Shown here: in pieces, positions 8,183 to 17,952 of the stretch
How positions within the stretch are numbered: position 1 is the stretch's first letter
Layout of the letters: every line of letters begins with the position of its first letter
Assembly (NCBI GenBank): GCA_002284615.2
Contig: MU069753.1
Span: forward strand, 201,867-222,314
Direction of reading: 5' to 3'
Length of the DNA: 20,448 nt
Source: Dunaliella salina
Lineage: Eukaryota > Chlorophyta > Chlorophyceae > Chlamydomonadales > Dunaliellaceae
Translations under genes and position numbers: made by a program
The notes under the pieces: model-generated
Databases searched by the model: none
What the model saw: the letters and a program-made list of their open reading frames with translations, nothing else
Told to the model about the DNA's origin: nothing

Positions 8183-8676
8183 TGTGTACATCATTGTTTT
8201 GTTTGCTCACAACCAGAGTTTTTTCCTCTTCTTGAGGTTTTTCTCAGTGTTTTCCTGTTACGTAAGAGCTGAGCAGCCAAACTTAATGGCTGAAGGCTTA
8301 ATTCCCATTGTAACCTTGTAACCTTGTATGCTTTAATGTCGACTCAGCGGAGTGCCCTTGGAATTTAACCCGGTTGCAATAGCGTCCGCTAATCCTTAGT
8401 TTTATGTTAAAGAGTCACGCATGTCCCATACGCATTCGCTATGTCCGATCGGTGGTAATCGTCGTTCTGACGAATTGCTTCTTTTTGGCACACACATCTA
8501 GCCTGCTCAATGTGTTTGCAGTGCACTTGTTTCACCGGAAAGCAACGTGAGATCATTAGCATACAAAACGTGGGTTACTCAAAAATCCTTTGTGCCATTG
8601 ACTGCCCCATTCATATCCTCAGCAATTGAATCCTTAATATAGTGTGAAAAAAGAGAGGAGAAAGAGGACATCCTTG
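8183..8676. other. No gene; possible element 3' end at 8308-8332
   Basis: TTGTAACCTTGTAACCTTG at about 8310 carries two TGTAA signals and resembles the TGTAACCTTACC end of repeat E in the opposite orientation. It may be the tail of another retroelement. The rest has no recognisable coding or RNA gene. Confidence 0.3.
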
Positions 8677-8905
8677 CCCAGGAAAGAAAAAAAGAAAAAG
8701 CTATGTAGGCAAAGGAATTCTCGCTACATCAAGAAGAAAGAAAGAAAGTAAATAAGAAGTACGTTGGCAGAGAAGACTCTCCCTGCATGAATCAAGGAAA
8801 AAGAGACATAGTGGCTCAAAGAGCCATGAGTCTCCCACCAGAAGACGAGATGGAATATAATGTGGATCTGGCAGGTTCCTGGCAGCTCTCGATTCCAGGG
8901 TACCA
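8677..8905 (+). mobile_element. SINE-like element, type A, with doubled head
   Basis: The purine-rich head occurs twice. The first (about 8677-8725) reads AAAAAGCTATGTAGGC and CGCTACATCAAGA. The second (about 8735-8790) reads GTACGTTGGCAGAGAAG and CCCTGCATGAATCAAGG. It continues with GTGGCTCAAAGAGCCATGAG, GTGGATCTGGCAGG and CTCTCGATTCCAGG, the last close to a tRNA T-arm/B box (GGTTCGANTCC). The end is uncertain. Confidence 0.55.
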
Positions 8906-9019
8906 GGGCTAAAATGACTTCTTATTTCCTATAGCACGCCTGGTAAAGTAAATTTGCAGAGGTGGGCAACGAGCCCAAATCGCTGAAAATGTTCTTTCCC
9001 ACCATTATTTTCCAAACCT

Positions 9020-9345
9020 GACCATGACAACCATTATAATACCAATGAAAATTATGTTCACCAAAAAATGAAGAAAACCGGAGGACCCCAGATCACTCTC
9101 CTGGCCTCAGATCACCCTAAAATGGCCCACAGCTCCACCCTGGGACCATTTTTCACCCCCAAAATATTTTTTAGATAACCCTTATATGATATGCTAACAT
9201 CCTGCATATTCAAAAGTGGGAATGAAGGAGGTCAAAAATTGACCTTTTTGGCACCCCTAGTGCTGGATTTTTCAAAAGGGAAATGGCTGAAATTCAGTAA
9301 CTGACTAACCACTGGGTCTTTTCACTCCATTTTTTTTGCAATGAT
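9020..9345 (+). repeat. Dispersed repeat D, long diverged copy
   Basis: TGGCCTCAGATCACCCTAAA and ATGGCC correspond to 1198-1222, and AAGGGAAATGGCTGAAATTC near 9275 corresponds to 1302-1322. TTTCACTCCATTTTTTTT follows, as at 4230. Between these blocks the copy is longer and more diverged than copies 1 and 2. Confidence 0.5.
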
Positions 9346-9463
9346 ATTTTTTTATTACAAGGGCTCCAAACCACTAAAAATCACTCATTTTGGTGCTCTG
9401 GCTGGTCAGATATGGTGGGTGCTTGCTCAAAAGCTAGGGTTCACGTTCTGGTAAATAGCAGAA

Positions 9464-9571
9464 GTGGCCGTACTTGGCAGTTTTCAAACTCAGTAGCTAT
9501 GGAAACTCAGTAGCTATGGTAACGAGCAGTACATTTTGGTCCTAGATACAAAAACTGCCAAGTACGGCCAC
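9464..9571. repeat. Perfect 21-bp inverted repeat
   Basis: GTGGCCGTACTTGGCAGTTT (9464 onward, 21 bases with the final T) is the exact reverse complement of 9551-9571. The arms are 66 bp apart. The loop contains a 17-base direct duplication (AACTCAGTAGCTATGG twice, about 9487-9520). The structure could be a small foldback element or part of a larger one. Confidence 0.65.
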
Positions 9572-9752
9572 CGTGCTAAAGGAACATTTCAAATTGACCC
9601 CTGTTTGGGGCCCTCGTCGCCCACCTCTGGTAAATTTGTGCCCAAATTGCACAGAATGGGCATGGAGCTGTCGCGCAAGTTTGGTAGATTTCTCTGTGTT
9701 TATTGGATTGATCAACGGTTTGGCTAGTGGAACTTGTCCTCTGCTACATGAA

Positions 9753-10025
9753 TTAAGGAAAAGCAGAAAGAAAAGAAAGAACAGAGAAACTCCACAGACA
9801 GAGAAACTCTCCCTCCCATCAATTTAAGGAGGCGCATTGGCTTAGAAAAGCCATGAGTCTCTTCCACAAGATGTGAGACAGAAAAGGCTACTGGGGACCT
9901 GGAGGGTTAAAAGATGCACCTGGGTTTGAAATCTGGCTGTGAGGGGCACTCTTGTTTTAAGCGCGTGTCCAGTGGCAACATGTTCATGTGCATGTTGAAC
10001 AGGATGGACATAAAGCCTTTGAGCA
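9753..10025 (+). mobile_element. SINE-like element, type A, near full length
   Basis: Blocks in order: AGAAAGAAAAGAAAGAACAG, a duplicated CAGAGAAACTC, CCCATCAATTTAAGGAGG, CATTGGCTTAGAAAAGCCAT, GGGGACCTGGAGGGTTAAAA, GGGTTTGAAATCTGGCTGTG (B-box-like position), ending GAACAGGATGGACATAAAGCC. It aligns end to end with 2946-3215, giving a unit of about 265-270 bp. There is no open frame of note. Confidence 0.6.
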
Positions 10026-10177
10026 AGCATAACAGTGCATAGGTGATTCAGTCATAGATTTTTGAACCACCAGCACCAAAGAAAATAGGGTTAATTATAA
10101 CGATTTTAGCACTTACGTGCCTGCAGGGGTGTGCATGCTGCTGCTTTGCCGCGCCCTTGCTTAACGCCTCGCGTTGT

Positions 10178-10260
10178 GAAAAAGAAAAGAAAAGTCTATG
10201 CAGGCCGAAGGCATGCAGCAAGGTCCCGCGAGCTCAAGCCCCTTTGTCGGTAGAGCTTTG
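10178..10260 (+). mobile_element. SINE-like element, type B, short copy
   Basis: AAAAAGAAAAGAAAAGTC, TATGCAGGCCGAAGGCATGC and AAGGTCCCGCGAGCTC share the GAAAA head and the CAGGCC..GGTCC body with the copies at 13212, 16515 and 17953. The end is unclear. Confidence 0.45.
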
Positions 10261-10645
10261 CTCTTTCCTTAGAAATGCTTGTGGTGTTTCTCTTCTGTGC
10301 TTCTCTTTCTCTTGGTTTGACATGGTGGCACTCTCAGTTTCACACTGACTGTTGTGTCTTTCTTTAATGCACACTGGCCGTGCCCTGCGTCGACTTTCTC
10401 GTTCTTTTTTCAGATTCACTTCTGAATGGCTTCTCCTTTTCCTTTCTAGGCAATGAGGGATGAGATTGGCAAGTCCAGTAGCAACACTTGGAAGTCGTTT
10501 CAGACCATAAAAGAGAACGCGCAGGGTGGGGAGGGAGGGGCTCTTACCCCTCCCAGAGACCTCTGTTTTCACTCTAAAAGATCTCTTGGGAGCATTTTCT
10601 TGTTCTGTGAAAAACAACTTTACCACTACAAGATGACCGGGCAGT

Positions 10646-11092
10646 CTGCGTTTATGGCGGATATCAGTTATGATTTCCTTTGATGTATTCAAGTCTAAAA
10701 ACCGGGAAAACCGGGGAAACCTCAATGGGCCAAGATCTCAAATAAAAATTCCTCCTTATGGCAAGGGGGGGAGCCAATGTGGATTTTGGCCCATGAAAAG
10801 AAAATTGAAAATCGAAAAACTTGCGCACATTTTCGCCCGATGACAACATTGGCTCCCCGCCTTGCCGTATAAACCGAGAAAAACAAGGGAAATTAAAGTG
10901 CATGTGCGGCAAACGTTGGAATACGGCCGCAATGGGCCGCGGAGAGCCCCAAAACGACTTTGGTCAGAACTGAGCAAAAAAGCATAACTGCATAATCATA
11001 TTTATACTTGGCTCTGGTTTCTCGGTTTTTCCGGTTTTTGAGATTTGGTGCCCGCAGAGGAAATCATAAATGATATCCGCCATAAAACGCAG
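10646..11092. mobile_element. Foldback element with 76-bp inverted arms
   Basis: 10646-10721 pairs with 11016-11092 in inverted orientation: CTGCGTTTATGGCGGATATC and TATGATTTCCT at the left against the reverse complements of 11047-11092, continuing into AACCGGGAAAACCGGGGAAA. Divergence rises in the middle of the arms. A second inverted pair lies inside (10753-10780 with 10846-10873, GGGAGCCAATGT / ACATTGGCTCCC). The centres of the two pairs do not coincide. No transposase frame is inside, and no clear target duplication is visible. Confidence 0.65.
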
Positions 11093-12120
11093 TTTTTCTG
11101 ATAGAAGCAAGGTGAGAATTGGCACAGACTATATGCTTTACGAATCACCTTTTTCATCCGTCTGTTCAAGGTTGTGGCGGTTTGTTGAATCGGTTCAAGT
11201 TGTTAACCCTTTTATGTAGTTGGGTATTCCGTGATTAAAAAATTTTTCATTATGTCATCTCATGATCAAATGAAATATCATGCGATCGAGGGATTTAAGC
11301 CGAGCGACATCAAACTCCACAATTTCAAGGCTTGTAATCCGCTGCAAAAATTTGGGAGCACGCTCGTTTGCAGCTTCTCTCGCCACGCATTGATAACGCG
11401 ACGATTCATCTCAGTTTTTCAAGGGCATTCAATTGATCACACTGAAGGCTTTAGGAAAATTTAGGGCTTCCTTCATGTTCACCGGCAGTACCTCAGATAA
11501 TGACAGCCTGATAGCGCTTCTGCTCGAGCCATCTCTGGATATAAAGGTGAGCTTCGAGCCCAATGCCCTTATCTGTTTGCTTTGTACTTTTGCCATGCAA
11601 TGTTCATCCGCCTCAAAGCTGGTGGATATTCAAATGTGCGCTTTGCTTGCCTAGAAAACGCCACCGCTGGGCTTGCTCCTATCTTCTTTACACAAGCGTT
11701 GAAACACATGTGTGAGCAGGAGGAAAAACATCCTCTGTGCAGCTGTGGGCCAAGCTCCCAGATTCAAGATGACTGTGGCGGCTGTGGCCTGAGCTCTCTT
11801 CGGGACATCTGTGATGACAGCGCACATTCCTACCCATCTGAGGTGCATGCAGTAATTGTCATGAGATGTACAGAATAAGGAGCCCATGAGCCTCTGCGGA
11901 CTCAACCGGGTTTAGATGATGCATATACCTAAAAAGAGTAAACAAGGCAATACCCGGCCAAAGCTGCCCCCTCTCAGACAGGTTTCCTTTCCTGTTAGCT
12001 GATGAAATGTTTCATCGAGTGCCTTGGCAAGTTTGGATGAGCACTGCCATGCAGCACATTTCCAATGTCTTTTTGCAAGGGAAAATCTGCAAGGAGCTAA
12101 GCTCTTAGCCAGCCCCCAAA
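11093..12120. other. No gene recognised; weak exon-like stretch
   Basis: Plus-strand frames at 11231-11464, 11433-11654 and 11582-11878 overlap but none matches a known family. At 11540-11555 CTGGATATAAAG is followed by GTGAGC, a good 5' splice site, after an open stretch reading FMFTGSTSDNDSLIALLLEP. A Cys-rich segment (CSCGPSSQIQDDCGGCG) lies near 11740. These could be exons of a gene I cannot reconstruct, or chance. Confidence 0.25.
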
Positions 12121-12128
12121 AAGGGGAC

Positions 12129-12950
<822 letters not shown>

Positions 12951-12952
12951 GT

Positions 12953-13175
12953 GTTGGCCTCCAGGCTTGCTGCTGTGGGGTAAGGATTGATGTGGGGCGT
13001 GTTTCCTATGTGTAATTTCCTTTCCTTTCTTGATTTCCTTTTTTCTTTTGCCTTTATGTCTTTTGCTGCTGTGGGATAAGATGTGATGTGGGGAGAATTT
13101 CCTTTGCGGACGTAGTTTCCCTTTCTTCTCTCTTTTTTTCTTTTTGGCCTCCACTTGCTGCTGTGGGGTGAGAAA
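12953..13175 (-). repeat. SINE-like elements, three partial minus-strand copies
   Basis: GGCCTCCAGGCTTGCTGCTG (12956), TTTGCTGCTGTGGGATAAG (about 13060) and GGCCTCCACTTGCTGCTGTG (13146) start three tandem units of about 90-105 bp. The first two are each followed by a C/T-rich tract. Read on the minus strand the first unit gives AAGGAAATTACACATAGGAA and CCCCACATCAATCC, the same head as type A (CCCTACATCAATTAAGG), then AGCAGCAAGCCTGGAGGCC, close to the type B AGCAAGCTTGCAGGGCCTC. They are therefore reverse-oriented members of the same superfamily. Confidence 0.5.
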
Positions 13176-13211
13176 ACTAAACTACTGTGCAAATCAAGTT
13201 AATTCTTAAGT

Positions 13212-13405
13212 GATACATAGTTGAGAAAAGAAAAGAGAAGTCCACGCGAGCCAAAGGCCGTGTGCGTTAAGGGAAGGTCCACTTACAAGCTAGCAAGCTG
13301 GCAAGGCAGCAGTGGCCTCACCAGAAAGCCCTCAGAATCTACACTAGACACAGCTAATCTAGGAGAGAGCCAGAAACAGACCTAATGGGGATCTGGAGGG
13401 TAGCT
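13212..13405 (+). mobile_element. SINE-like element, type B
   Basis: TTGAGAAAAGAAAAGAGAAG, GAGCCAAAGGCCGTGTGC, AGGGAAGGTCCACTTAC, AGCAAGCTGGCAAGG, GTGGCCTCACCAG, then GGGGATCTGGAGGGTAGC. The last block is shared with type A, so type B differs mainly in the middle. It abuts the 3' end of the mobile-element relic that follows. Confidence 0.5.
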
Positions 13406-14551
13406 GCTCGCCATGCCCCTGGACGCTCGGACTCTTCTTCTCCCATCCTCCGCCGCCGTGCGTCCAGCGAAACCTCTCCCAGAAGCCCCTTGAAAGGAAA
13501 GGGCGTGTCTAGTGTTTTTGATAGTGGTTAATCTTTGGATAGCATAATCGCCAAGCTTGGCTGCTAGTGATCTGAATTTTTATTTGGTCAGCCCCAGATT
13601 TATAAGGGGCGTAATTTCATACCTATCGTAAATGGTACCAGCCACACCAATAAAAGGATGTGTAAAGTCACTTTGTTATTCCTGTTTAAATTTCTGGAGC
13701 TGCGGGTTTTAAGTCTGGTTATGGTGTGAGAATGTTGGGTCACTGCACGTTCTAGAGTGATGAAGGGGTTTGTATCGGGACAGAATTTTAGTCCAACAAG
13801 ATGTATGTCCCCGTCTTGAGGAGGGATCTTGGAAGAAACAAGGTGAGTTTGTCTGCCTGGAAGAGGGCGCACAAAGATAGCATCAGGGCGGGTTTGGTGC
13901 CGGGCAGGGGAACCAGTACCATTACGGAAAACCCAGTCTGGAATTGCTCTTGATATCTTTTCAGGGATTTGCATGCCCTGATCCAGGAGTCTCTTGTTAC
14001 TGCAGCCATACATACCAATAAGGGATGAGCCATACCGGCCTTTACTGAGGGCTTTTACACAAAGACTTAGGGCTGCATTGTGTCTGTTGGTGTGCATCCC
14101 GCTCATTTTTGAGTTTGTACAGCTGAGGAGTATGCGGTCAATGTGATACATGTCATCACATAGTGGGCATCTTCCATTCCTGGGAGAGTTAAATTGTATC
14201 CGTACAATACTTCATCATGTTTATTTGCTGTTTTAGAGTCATTCCTGGAGTTTTACAGAAGGACTTGCTGATCTCTTTGTTGTCAAGTTGTGAGGTTGGG
14301 TTGCGAGATTCAGTGTTTGCAATGGTTGCTGGTGGTATGGCATCATTCAGTTTCTGCCATCTCTGGTAGTGGTGGCCAGAGGTGTCAGCAGAGCCAAACT
14401 TGTGTTTCTTGTGCATAAGTGATTTGAGTTTGTCGTTCAGGTTGGTGAGGTAGCGCATTGGGAAAGCGTGGGAGCGGTGTATGCCATCATGAGCACCTGC
14501 TTTGGGATTAAATTGTGCAATGGAATCCTTGGATGTACTCAAACATAAAGT
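13395..14551 (-). pseudogene. Mobile-element protein C-terminal fragment
   Basis: Three minus-strand frames in succession make one degraded protein. The first (14542-14189) includes FNPKAGAHDGIHRSHAFPMR, KLNDAIPPATIANTESRNP and CKTPGMTLKQQINMMKYCTD. The second (about 14200-13600) includes NGRCPLCDDMYHIDRILLSC (a CxxC..H..C knuckle), RHNAALSLCVKALSKGRYGS and PARHQTRPDAIFVRPLPGRQ. The third continues VAGTIYDRYEITPLINLGLT and IQRLTTIKNTRHALSFQGAS down to about 13395. Two small frameshifts (near 14189 and 13640) and one stop break it. It resembles the region after the RT of an algal retroelement, but from a different family than the 1395-4965 fragments. The exact class is not certain. Confidence 0.55.
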
Positions 14552-14605
14552 CTTCTGCTATGCCAGCAAATGAATATTGATCAGTCTATGCTTTACCATT
14601 ACAGT

Positions 14606-14660
14606 GTTGGCCTCCAGGCTTGCTGCTGTTGGATAAAGATCAATGTGGGGCGTGTTTCCT

Positions 14661-14759
<99 letters not shown>

Positions 14760-14812
14760 NNTTTNTTTNTTTTTTTTGGCCTTCAGGATTGCTGCCGTGG
14801 AGTAAACAAGGC
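14606..14812 (-). repeat. Minus-strand SINE-like units around a (GT)n tract
   Basis: GTGTTGGCCTCCAGGCTTGC at about 14605 repeats 12952-12971 exactly, continues GCTGCTGTTGGATAAAG, TGTGGGGCGTGTTTCCT, and runs into about 50 GT units (14661-14759, one TTTGT interruption). Then come ambiguous bases at 14760, 14761, 14765 and 14769, a T run, and a further GGCCTTCAGGATTGCTGCCG unit. The microsatellite has replaced or expanded within the pyrimidine tract seen in the other copies. Confidence 0.6.
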
Positions 14813-14989
14813 CCTCCTTCTGCTTACACCATGCCAGGAATTTTGTGGAGTCTCGGTCACACGAAGTGTTTTGGGTCGCCCCACAATGCCTTCAAGTTTA
14901 ATCCATTGCAGAAAAGAAGCGACCCAGGGTCTGGAAATGCTCAGTGCTGCCGGGAGGGATGCCCTCCAGGAGAGAAGGATACTACTCAG

Positions 14990-15100
14990 GCAGTGAAAAA
15001 AAAACACTTCCTGCATTGATTGACAGCAAGGAGACGTTTCAAACAGCAGTGGCTTCCCTTCCCCAGAGAGTTAAGAACAGCTCAAAGCTGTGGGCACTGA
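14990..15100 (+). mobile_element. Degraded SINE-like type A copy
   Basis: An A run at 14996 is followed by CTTCCTGCATTGATTGACAG, AAGGAGACGTTTC and GCAGTGGCTTCCC, which line up with CCCTACATCAATTAAGG, AAGGAGACACA and TTGGCTC of better copies. The match is weak. An additional isolated head (AGAAAAGAAAAGATAAAAAA) is at 15195. Confidence 0.35.
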
Positions 15101-15229
15101 ATGCCTCAGGTTAGATCGGAAAAAATGTTGCACAGAGCACGTGTGTGAGTTAAGCTGCCTACTTTTGTAGCTGCGTAACATCCTTAAATGTGCAGAAAAG
15201 AAAAGATAAAAAAAAACTGCGCAGATTTT

Positions 15230-15445
15230 GTTTCATGCTGACATACCCACAGGAGAAGCACTTCCTTCCTTTTGTATTGCACCTGCATCTCCTGCTCTTT
15301 TTTCATTGGATGAAATGTGCAGCTCATGCTTCATGCTGACATGCCCACAGGGCAAGCACTTCCTTGCTTTTGCTCTGCACCTGCATCTCCTGCTCTTTTT
15401 TCGTTGGATGGAATGTGCAGCTCATGCTTCATGCTGAGACGCCCA
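15230..15445 (+). repeat. Tandem repeat, 98-bp unit, about 2.2 copies
   Basis: TTCATGCTGA occurs at 15232, 15330 and 15428. The first two units are about 90% alike (CCCACAGG, AAGCACTTCCTT, GCACCTGCATCTCCTGCTC). It ends about 225 bp before the first recognised DUF506 exon and may lie in the preceding intron. Confidence 0.75.
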
Positions 15446-15669
15446 CCGGGAAATCGCTTAGTCAAAAGAGCCGTTTGCTACCTGCGTCTCTTGCCTCCCC
15501 TACATTTGGCCCCCTTGCCTTCCTTTTTTTGTCAGTTGCATGTTCATGTAGCAGAGACTCTTTTCTGCGAGTTGTTTGTTAAATGCACGTGCACCAGAGG
15601 GGAACCTGAGTATCTTGGATAGAGGCGAACACACAAACATACGAACAAACGCACTTCCTCACGATACAG

Positions 15670-17652
15670 GTACAATGTGGTGTGCCACCGCGCTGCATGG
15701 GTTCCAGATGTTGCTGGTCCAACCCGTGCTGACACGCAGCACGATTTCCTTATCGTCACATACACTGAGGGCAAGGAGGTGATTGTTGACGCCTGCTTCC
15801 GCGAGCAATTCCAGATCCCCCACCCCTCTGAACATTATGTGGGGCTGCTGGAGTTGGTACCCGATGTGTATGTGGGCTCACGGCCACACCTCACCGCCAT
15901 TGTGGAGCTGCTGTGTTCTGAGGTGAGAGAGGTTGGTGCTCAAGAGCCCCAAGCAGCTTGGAGTGAAACAACCACTCAGCAGCTTTTTTGTGAACTCCCA
16001 CTCACTTCTGTCTTGGCTGTTGCAGAGCTGTTTTGTGCTAAGGTGAGCAAGCGTGGTGGCAGCTGAAGTACACAATGATCAGAATCAGAAGCGAAGCTGG
16101 TCATAGGTGCCATGTTGTGCGAGATCAGTGTCACACACACATCACCAACCTGGGAGCACAGATCACTAACTGACTGCATGACCAGGATTCAGCAATAACC
16201 AAGATTCAGCGTGACAGCCATGCTTCATTGATCTGCATGAGCTTGTCCATGCCCTTTGGTGCTTAACAGTGTGTGTCAATACATTGTCTCCTTGACCACA
16301 AGGTAACGCACTGCTGATAGATCAGAACTCTGAACTGAGGGAAAAGGAATCTAAGAAAGAAAAAGGGGGAGGGAAGGGAAGGGAAGGGAAGGGAAGGGAT
16401 GGGAAGGGAAGGGAAGGGAAGGGAAGGGAAGGGAAGGGAAGGGATGGGATGGGATGGGAAGGGAAGGGAAGGGATGGGATGGGATGGGAAGATGAGGGAA
16501 GATAAGAAGACCAAAACAAGAAAAGGAAACAGAGGAAATCTATACAGGCCATAGGCTGCTTAGGCTGCTTAGGCCGCTTAGCCGCAGGAAGGGTCCAGCA
16601 AGCTTGCAGGGTTCTCACCAAGACCTCCGCCCCAGGAAGCAGGATAGATGGAAGCCCATGGACCCAAAATGCCCCTACTCTTTTGCGTTCACTCCTCGAG
16701 ACTTTGTTTTGAAAGGGAAACAGTCTTGATACAAAGGTAACCCTCGATGCGCACCTGTGAGCCAGCAGATCCTTTCCCTTTCTTTTCCTTTGTTACCATT
16801 CTGCGCATGCAGATGGCCCAGTCCTTTCGTGCTCGAGGTATGCCCTTAGCACCCTGGTGCTGTACCAGCACAATGCTCAGCAGGTGGCTCCCCCTGCAAG
16901 CAGCAGGCACACCCTGTGCTTTGTCCCCTTATGATTCCATACCTGCCAACAACTCAGAACCAAAGGCAGCAGCAGTGGCAGCAGCACCTGCATCATCATC
17001 ATCAGCAGCAGCATTGGCATCAGAATCAGCATCAGCAGCGGCAGCAGCTGCATCAGCAGCAGCACCAGAAGGAACAATTGAAGCTGCAGCGACAATAGCA
17101 GCAGCGGCAACAGCAGAATTGTTTCCCTTTCGAGCTTCTCCACCTGTGATCAACCTGGATCCAGCGGCGGCAGTAGCAGGGGCAGGAGTTTTAGAAAGCT
17201 TGAGTGCATCCACTCAGCACACTCAGCAAGAGCAGCAACAGCAGGAGCAGCAGGGGCAGGAGCAGCAGCAGCAGCAGCCTGCTCTTCCCTCATGTAGAAG
17301 TCCATCTCATACATGCATCAGTTCTAGTAATGGAGATTCTTGCAATGCTGTTCCGTCAAACCTTGCCCTTCCAACCTCCTCCAAGTCCTGCCACAGCAAG
17401 CATGGACCACATCCCCACAGCAATCGTGCACCAAAGTTCGTGTGCCTTGATGATCATGCGCCAAAGCAAGCCAAAGATTGCATGAGCTGCCGCACTTCAA
17501 TGCCAGGTGCTTTTCAAGCACAAACACATAATTTTCTGGGGGTCGAGCACTCAGCAAGCTCACTCTCATGCACAAGCAATTCATCCTTTAGCATCAGTGC
17601 ATCAAGTGCCAGGGAGCATGAGAGGGCCCCATACTTCACGTTTCTGAAGTGA
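15670..17652 (+). CDS. DUF506 (PDDEXK-like) family protein, two 3' exons
   Basis: Exon a (15670-15922) reads YNVVCHRAAWVPDVAGPTRA, DFLIVTYTEGKEVIVDACFR, EQFQIPHPSEHYVGLLELVP, DVYVGSRPHLTAIVELLCSE. Exon b (16813-17652) begins MAQSFRARGMPLAPWCCTST, MLSRWLP. These match, in order, the plant DUF506 signature (GYDAxxCxSxW; YIDV; GERLLIDIDFRSEFEI; LP..FVG....L..IV; QSLKKKGMHFPPWR..YM..KW). Both junctions are phase 0: the donor GAG|GTGAGA at 15923, the acceptor CATGCAG at 16806-16812. The acceptor before exon a is ACGATACAG ending at 15669. Earlier exons were not found. Exon b is 279 codons, of which only the first 20-25 are family-like. The rest is Ala/Ser-rich (about residues 55-115), Gln-rich (about 140-160), then Ser/His-rich, unlike ordinary short DUF506 tails. 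The usual PPWR is APWC and DID-FR is DAC-FR. Function in this family is unproven; it is predicted to have a PDDEXK-like fold. Confidence 0.75.
16366..16490. repeat. (GGGAA)n / (GGGAT)n microsatellite
   Basis: About 24 five-base units, mostly GGGAA with GGGAT variants, ending at GATGAGGGAA. It lies inside the DUF506 intron. The minus-strand frames across it (Pro/Ser/Phe repeats) are artefacts. Confidence 0.95.
16515..16640 (+). mobile_element. SINE-like element, type B, in DUF506 intron
   Basis: AACAAGAAAAGGAAACAGAG, AATCTATACAGGCCATAGGC, then a locally repeated GCTTAGGCTGCTTAGGCC, GGAAGGGTCCAGCAAGCTTG, CAGGGTTCTCACCA. It is oriented like the other type B copies (same + strand). Confidence 0.5.
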
Positions 17653-17952
17653 TCTCATGGATCAAGGGATTTCATGCTGCCACAACACTGGTGTGAATCC
17701 CAAGAAAATGCTGGTGTGCATCAACTTGTGGGCTGACTTGCTTGATCTCCTTGGGTGGCCCATCTTTTTTGCAGACCTTATTTGACACCTGATTCAGGTA
17801 TCCCCATCGTGTGCTATTCCTTCATCGCCATGAGGGGGTCCTTTTTACCTTTGCTATCACTTCAAACATGTTTTTTTCCAACTTGTTCCAGAGTCGTCCT
17901 GTATCATTTTGAATTGAATGAAGAATGGAAATCTTGACTTCCAGTCTGTACC

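Larger units (their letters stand above)
15923..16812 (+). other. Predicted 890-bp intron of the DUF506 gene
   Basis: The intron starts GTGAGAGAG and ends in TTCTGCGCATGCAG, with a C/T-rich stretch (CCTTTCCCTTTCTTTTCC) about 30 bases before the acceptor. It contains the (GGGAA)n tract and a SINE-like copy. At 16021-16050 a 30-base piece copies the exon a end with its donor (22 of 30 identical, offset exactly 120 bp). Confidence 0.65.

Noticed and set aside
10234..10725. 163-codon minus-strand frame
   Set aside because: Basic, low-information composition, starts inside the foldback element and ends inside a SINE-like copy; no recognised domain.
14570..15019. 149-codon plus-strand frame with a Cys-Val run
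   Set aside because: Created by the (GT)n array and ambiguous bases; flanks are SINE-like.
16263..16621. Minus-strand Pro/Ser/Phe-rich frames that look like a structural protein
   Set aside because: They are translations of the GGGAA microsatellite inside the DUF506 intron.
16877..17213. Leu-rich and Ala/Asp-rich minus-strand frames opposite exon b
   Set aside because: Shadows of the GCA/CAG triplet tracts of the plus-strand DUF506 exon.
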